A stretch of DNA of 64,000 bases. It comes from DASUBV01 sp963725175. GTDB taxonomy: Bacteria; Actinomycetota; Actinomycetes; Streptosporangiales; Streptosporangiaceae. The position numbers and the translations under genes are program-made. How positions within the stretch are numbered: position 1 is the first letter of the stretch; each line of letters starts with the position of its first letter. The notes under the pieces were generated by a model. The model was given only the letters and a program-made list of their open reading frames with translations. It made no database searches and was not told where the DNA came from. Where the stretch lies: the NCBI GenBank assembly GCA_963725175.1, contig CAVRXH010000006.1, positions 4,092,001-4,156,000 on the forward strand, in the 5' to 3' direction. Shown here one piece after another: positions 61,363 to 64,000 of this stretch.

Positions 61363-61537
61363 GAGCAGCCTCAAGGATCAGCGAGGCGGGGACGCGGGCC
61401 ACTACCTCTCCATCGGGGGTAGCGATATCCGCCTGGAGATACCCTTGCACGTCAACCATGTCCTTGTCGGCGACCGTGATGGTGGGGCAGTCGTTCTCCC
61501 CGCACGTGCCTCCGGCGATGATCATGCCTGGTTTCAT
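61346..61537 (-). CDS. Small CGENDCP-containing protein (63 aa)
   Basis: A 63-aa protein with GGTCGENDCPTITVADKD near the N-terminus and a short beta-alpha pattern after it (MVDVQGYLQADI, VPASLILEAARAL). ATG 61537 has AGGAAGG about 8 nt upstream. Small proteins of this sort often head XRE/DUF6879 gene sets in actinomycetes. The two Cys could bind metal. Function unknown. Confidence 0.7.
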   Translation of the reverse strand: MKPGMIIAGGTCGENDCPTITVADKDMVDVQGYLQADIATPDGEVVARVPASLILEAARALGR

Positions 61538-61662
61538 CGGATGACCTTCCTGGGCGTGGGCTAATAACAGCTACGACGCTAGGCAACGCCGACAGTACTA
61601 GTCAACGGTATAACTGAATATTCGCGTTATGGAATGAGAAGAGCCCGGAATGGCCAACTGGT

Positions 61663-61698
61663 GTGGCCCTGCCCCGCCGGGGGGCGGGGCAGGGCCAC
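61663..61698 (-). terminator. Strong hairpin after GH6
   Basis: GTGGCCCTGCCCCGCC (61663-61678) and GGCGGGGCAGGGCCAC (61683-61698) form a perfect 16-bp stem with a GGGG loop. It lies 40 bp after the GH6 stop and can act in either direction. Confidence 0.8.
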
Positions 61699-61712
61699 GG
61701 GTTCTGGTTAGG

Positions 61713-61732
61713 CGCTCACCGGGTGGTGAGCG
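61713..61732 (-). terminator. Second hairpin directly after GH6
   Basis: CGCTCACC (61713-61720) and GGTGAGCG (61725-61732) pair perfectly with a 4-nt loop, 6 bp after the GH6 stop. With the next stem it makes a tandem terminator. Confidence 0.6.
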
Positions 61733-61738
61733 GGGCGG

Positions 61739-64000
61739 TTAGGGGACTGCTGGGTAGGCGTTCTGGACGAGCATCTGGAATTCGGCGGGGAACCACTGCC
61801 CTGCCGGGATGTCGTAGCCCGGGATCGAGCCGGTGGAGTAGGTGTTGCCGTTGCCGTCGGTGTTGGTCCCGTTCGGATCGCAGTGCGGGTCACCGTGGGA
61901 ATGGGTGGCGGTGGGGTAGTCGCCGTCGGACTCACCCGGCGGCTTGATCCACACGTAGGCGTACAGGTTGGTGAACGAGGACAGCGGGTTGGCCTGCGGG
62001 AACGCGCCGAGGCCCGCGTTGTTCTGGTTGCACCAGTCGCCGCGGAACGGCCGCTCGTCAACCTTGGACTGGGTGACGAAGGTGCTCAGGACGGTCGACG
62101 TGCTGGCCGCGGTGGGCCGGTTCGGGCCGCCCCAGCCGTTGCGCGAGGTGTCGATGAGCATCCCGATGGTGGAGGAGAAGCCGGCGCTGACCAGGTTGGA
62201 GTACATGGCCTGGTCGTAGCTGAGCTCATCGATGTAGGGGTTGAACTGGTAGAAGTTGGCCGAGTCCACGGGCTGGCCGCCGATGCTCTCGGTCGCCGTC
62301 ATGTAGGGCTCGGTGGTGGGCGTGTAGTTGGCGGTGTCGCTGATGAACCCGTCCACGCTGCTGACGCCGGCCGTGGTGCCGGAGGCCACCGACTTGTACA
62401 GCGAGACGGCCGGGCCCATGTTGCTGGACCAGCCGAGCCACGCGGAGTGCGCGATGTCCACGTAGTTGTAGACGTTCGGGATCGCGTGCAGCTTGTTCAG
62501 CGCGTACTGGACGCCATCGACGTAGGCCCCGCTGGAGTTGGCCTGGGAGCAGTTGGCGTCGCTGAGGTTGGTCACCAGGTTGGGCAGCGAGTCGGGCTCG
62601 ATGATCGCGACGATCCTGATGTTGGTGTGCTCGTAGTCGGTGAGGACCTGGGCGATGGGGTTGATGTAGTCCTGCTCGTAGTAGGTCAGGCCGTTGTTGC
62701 TGACGGTCAGCTCTCCGTTGGAGGCGAGCGCCGCGCAGTCACGGTTGGGCAGGTCGTAGATGACGAGCGGCACCAGGATCGGCGTGCTGCCAGACTCCTG
62801 GCTGAGCGCGGTCTGCAGCTCGTTCTGCAGGCTCATCCTGCTGCTGTTGTCGGTGCCGCCGTAGATGGCGCCGATGTGGTCAAGCCAGACGGCCGTGGAC
62901 TGCTTGCCGACCAGGGTCATCTGGGCGGCGAGCGTGCCGCTCGCGCCGGCGACGGAGGTAGCCACTTCCGCGGTGTAGTCGGGGTTGACGTACCAGCTTG
63001 AGCCGGTGAACGGGTTGACGACGTGCGAGGGCGTGGTGGTGGAGCCGGCCGCGGTCTCGGTGCCGGTGGTGGCGACCGAGGTGTACCCGGCCGAGCTGGC
63101 GGTGAAGGTGGCCGCGCCGGTGCTGCTGGTGTTGGCGGTCACGGTGACCGGCTGCGGGTAGTTCCAGTTGCTGGTGGTGAAGGTGAGCGAGGCGCCGGCG
63201 CTGATGGCCAGGCCGGTGTTGCCCGACGTGCGTCCCACCGCGACGGTCACGCTGGCCGTGGGCGCGGAGGACAGGGAGACGCCGAAGACCTCGCTGGTGC
63301 CCTGGGCCACGGAGAAGGTCGCCGGGTCCACGAGCAGGCCGCCGGTGGCGGTGGTCGAGGTCTCGGTCACCGCGACGGTGGCCGAGGTGTAGCCAGAGCC
63401 TGACGCGGTGAAGGTGGCGGCGCCGGTGCTGGAGGAGTCGGCCTTGACGGTCACGGTCTGGGCGGTGGAGTAGTTGCTCGGCGTGAAGGTGAGGGTGCCG
63501 CCGGAGCTGACGGACAGGCCGGTGTTGCCGGAGGTGTTGGCGACGGTGATGGTCTCGTTCGAGGTGGGCGCGGTCGACAGCGAGACCCCGAAGGTTCCGG
63601 TGCCGCCCTGGGCCACCGACAGGGACGTGGGGCTGGCCACCACGCTGGGCGTGGTCGCGGCGTTGACGGTCACCGAGACGGCGGTGGAGGTGGCCGTGTT
63701 GCCGCTGCCGTCGAAGGCCTCGGCGGTGAGGGAGTAGGTGCCGGCGGGGACGCTAGTCCAGCTGAAGGTGTACGGGCTGGTGGTCGCGGTGCTCAGCAGG
63801 GTGGTGCCGCTGAAGAACTCGACCTTGCTGATGGTCCCGCCGCTCTCGCTGGCAGAGGCGGCCAGGGGGATGGTGGCCGGGGCGGTGTAGGAGGCGCCGG
63901 ACGCCGGGCTGGTGAGCGACACCGTCGGCGAGCTGCCGCCGCCGCTGCCGTTGCAGGTGGCCCCGTTGAGGGTGAACACGGTGGGGGCGGTGTTGGTACC
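61739..64000 (-). CDS. GH6 cellobiohydrolase, 5' end beyond window
   Basis: At least 753 aa; the N-terminus (signal peptide and most of a CBM2) lies past position 64000. The visible part starts with the end of the CBM2 (FTLNGATCNG), then an Ig-like domain, two tandem beta-sandwich modules (SPTSLSVAQGGTGTFGVSLS and DPATFSVAQGTSEVFGVSLS), and the GH6 barrel with VVNPFTGSSWYVNPDY, the acid Asp in IYDLPNRDCAAL, IIEPDSLPNL, and WIKPPGESDG near the end. GH6 enzymes of this type release cellobiose from non-reducing ends, complementing GH48. Two terminator stems follow the stop. Confidence 0.94.
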   Translation of the reverse strand, partial: GTNTAPTVFTLNGATCNGSGGGSSPTVSLTSPASGASYTAPATIPLAASASESGGTISKVEFFSGTTLLSTATTSPYTFSWTSVPAGTYSLTAEAFDGSGNTATSTAVSVTVNAATTPSVVASPTSLSVAQGGTGTFGVSLSTAPTSNETITVANTSGNTGLSVSSGGTLTFTPSNYSTAQTVTVKADSSSTGAATFTASGSGYTSATVAVTETSTTATGGLLVDPATFSVAQGTSEVFGVSLSSAPTASVTVAVGRTSGNTGLAISAGASLTFTTSNWNYPQPVTVTANTSSTGAATFTASSAGYTSVATTGTETAAGSTTTPSHVVNPFTGSSWYVNPDYTAEVATSVAGASGTLAAQMTLVGKQSTAVWLDHIGAIYGGTDNSSRMSLQNELQTALSQESGSTPILVPLVIYDLPNRDCAALASNGELTVSNNGLTYYEQDYINPIAQVLTDYEHTNIRIVAIIEPDSLPNLVTNLSDANCSQANSSGAYVDGVQYALNKLHAIPNVYNYVDIAHSAWLGWSSNMGPAVSLYKSVASGTTAGVSSVDGFISDTANYTPTTEPYMTATESIGGQPVDSANFYQFNPYIDELSYDQAMYSNLVSAGFSSTIGMLIDTSRNGWGGPNRPTAASTSTVLSTFVTQSKVDERPFRGDWCNQNNAGLGAFPQANPLSSFTNLYAYVWIKPPGESDGDYPTATHSHGDPHCDPNGTNTDGNGNTYSTGSIPGYDIPAGQWFPAEFQMLVQNAYPAVP

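Overview
The window is very GC-rich. It carries GTG and TTG starts, ATGA/GTGA gene overlaps, a SARP regulator, a MshC-like ligase, DUF574 methyltransferases, XRE/DUF5753 regulators and CBM2-linked cellulases. Together these point to a soil, cellulolytic, mycelial-type actinomycete (for example Catenulisporales, Streptosporangiales or Streptomycetales); the genus cannot be fixed from sequence alone. No rRNA, tRNA, CRISPR array or insertion sequence was recognised.

Layout. 0-9.4 kb: a Fic protein with an iteron-like promoter, a metallophosphoesterase, a Dpp/Opp-type peptide ABC operon on the minus strand, and an SDR. 9.4-14 kb: a SARP regulator diverging from a compact three-gene cassette that looks like an undescribed RiPP system. 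The cassette is a 31-aa precursor-like peptide, an attenuator-like palindrome, an E1/ThiF-type adenylating enzyme with a PqqD-like N-terminus, and a membrane M50-type protease that also has a PqqD-like N-terminus. 14-18.3 kb: a PfkB kinase and a MalEFG-type sugar ABC operon. 18.3-22.4 kb: a 5'-truncated DUF234 ATPase and a divergent pair made of a MshC-like ligase and a CysS of non-actinobacterial type. 22.5-29.2 kb: a sugar operon (fructokinase-like, LacI, ABC transporter, GH172/DUF2961). 29.2-39.6 kb: SpoIIE/PP2C phosphatase, S53 protease, serpin, an unknown protein, a DUF574 methyltransferase, a second DUF234 ATPase with a striking palindrome, and a secreted H/K-rich protein. 39.7-41.2 kb: a kinase-like membrane protein without the catalytic HRD aspartate.

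41-56.5 kb plus 61.7-64 kb hold a cellulose-degradation locus: a GH-A arabinofuranosidase-like enzyme, a LacI regulator, GH48, an orphan solute-binding lipoprotein, two GH5 enzymes, GH30, and a GH6 that runs off the window end. Nearly all carry CBM2. The CBM2 blocks of GH48 and one GH5 are identical over 360 bp in opposite orientation. GH48 (reducing-end), GH6 (non-reducing-end) and the GH5 endoglucanases would act together on crystalline cellulose. A CebR-like box lies upstream of GH48. 56.5-61.5 kb is an accessory block of small, overlapping minus-strand genes: a HicB-like protein, an XRE remnant, MazG, XRE proteins, a DUF574 methyltransferase, and a DUF6879/DUF5753 module.

Caution: about eight genes carry apparent single-base frameshifts in which both halves remain well conserved. 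Residual assembly indels are the simplest explanation, so these genes may be intact in the organism.
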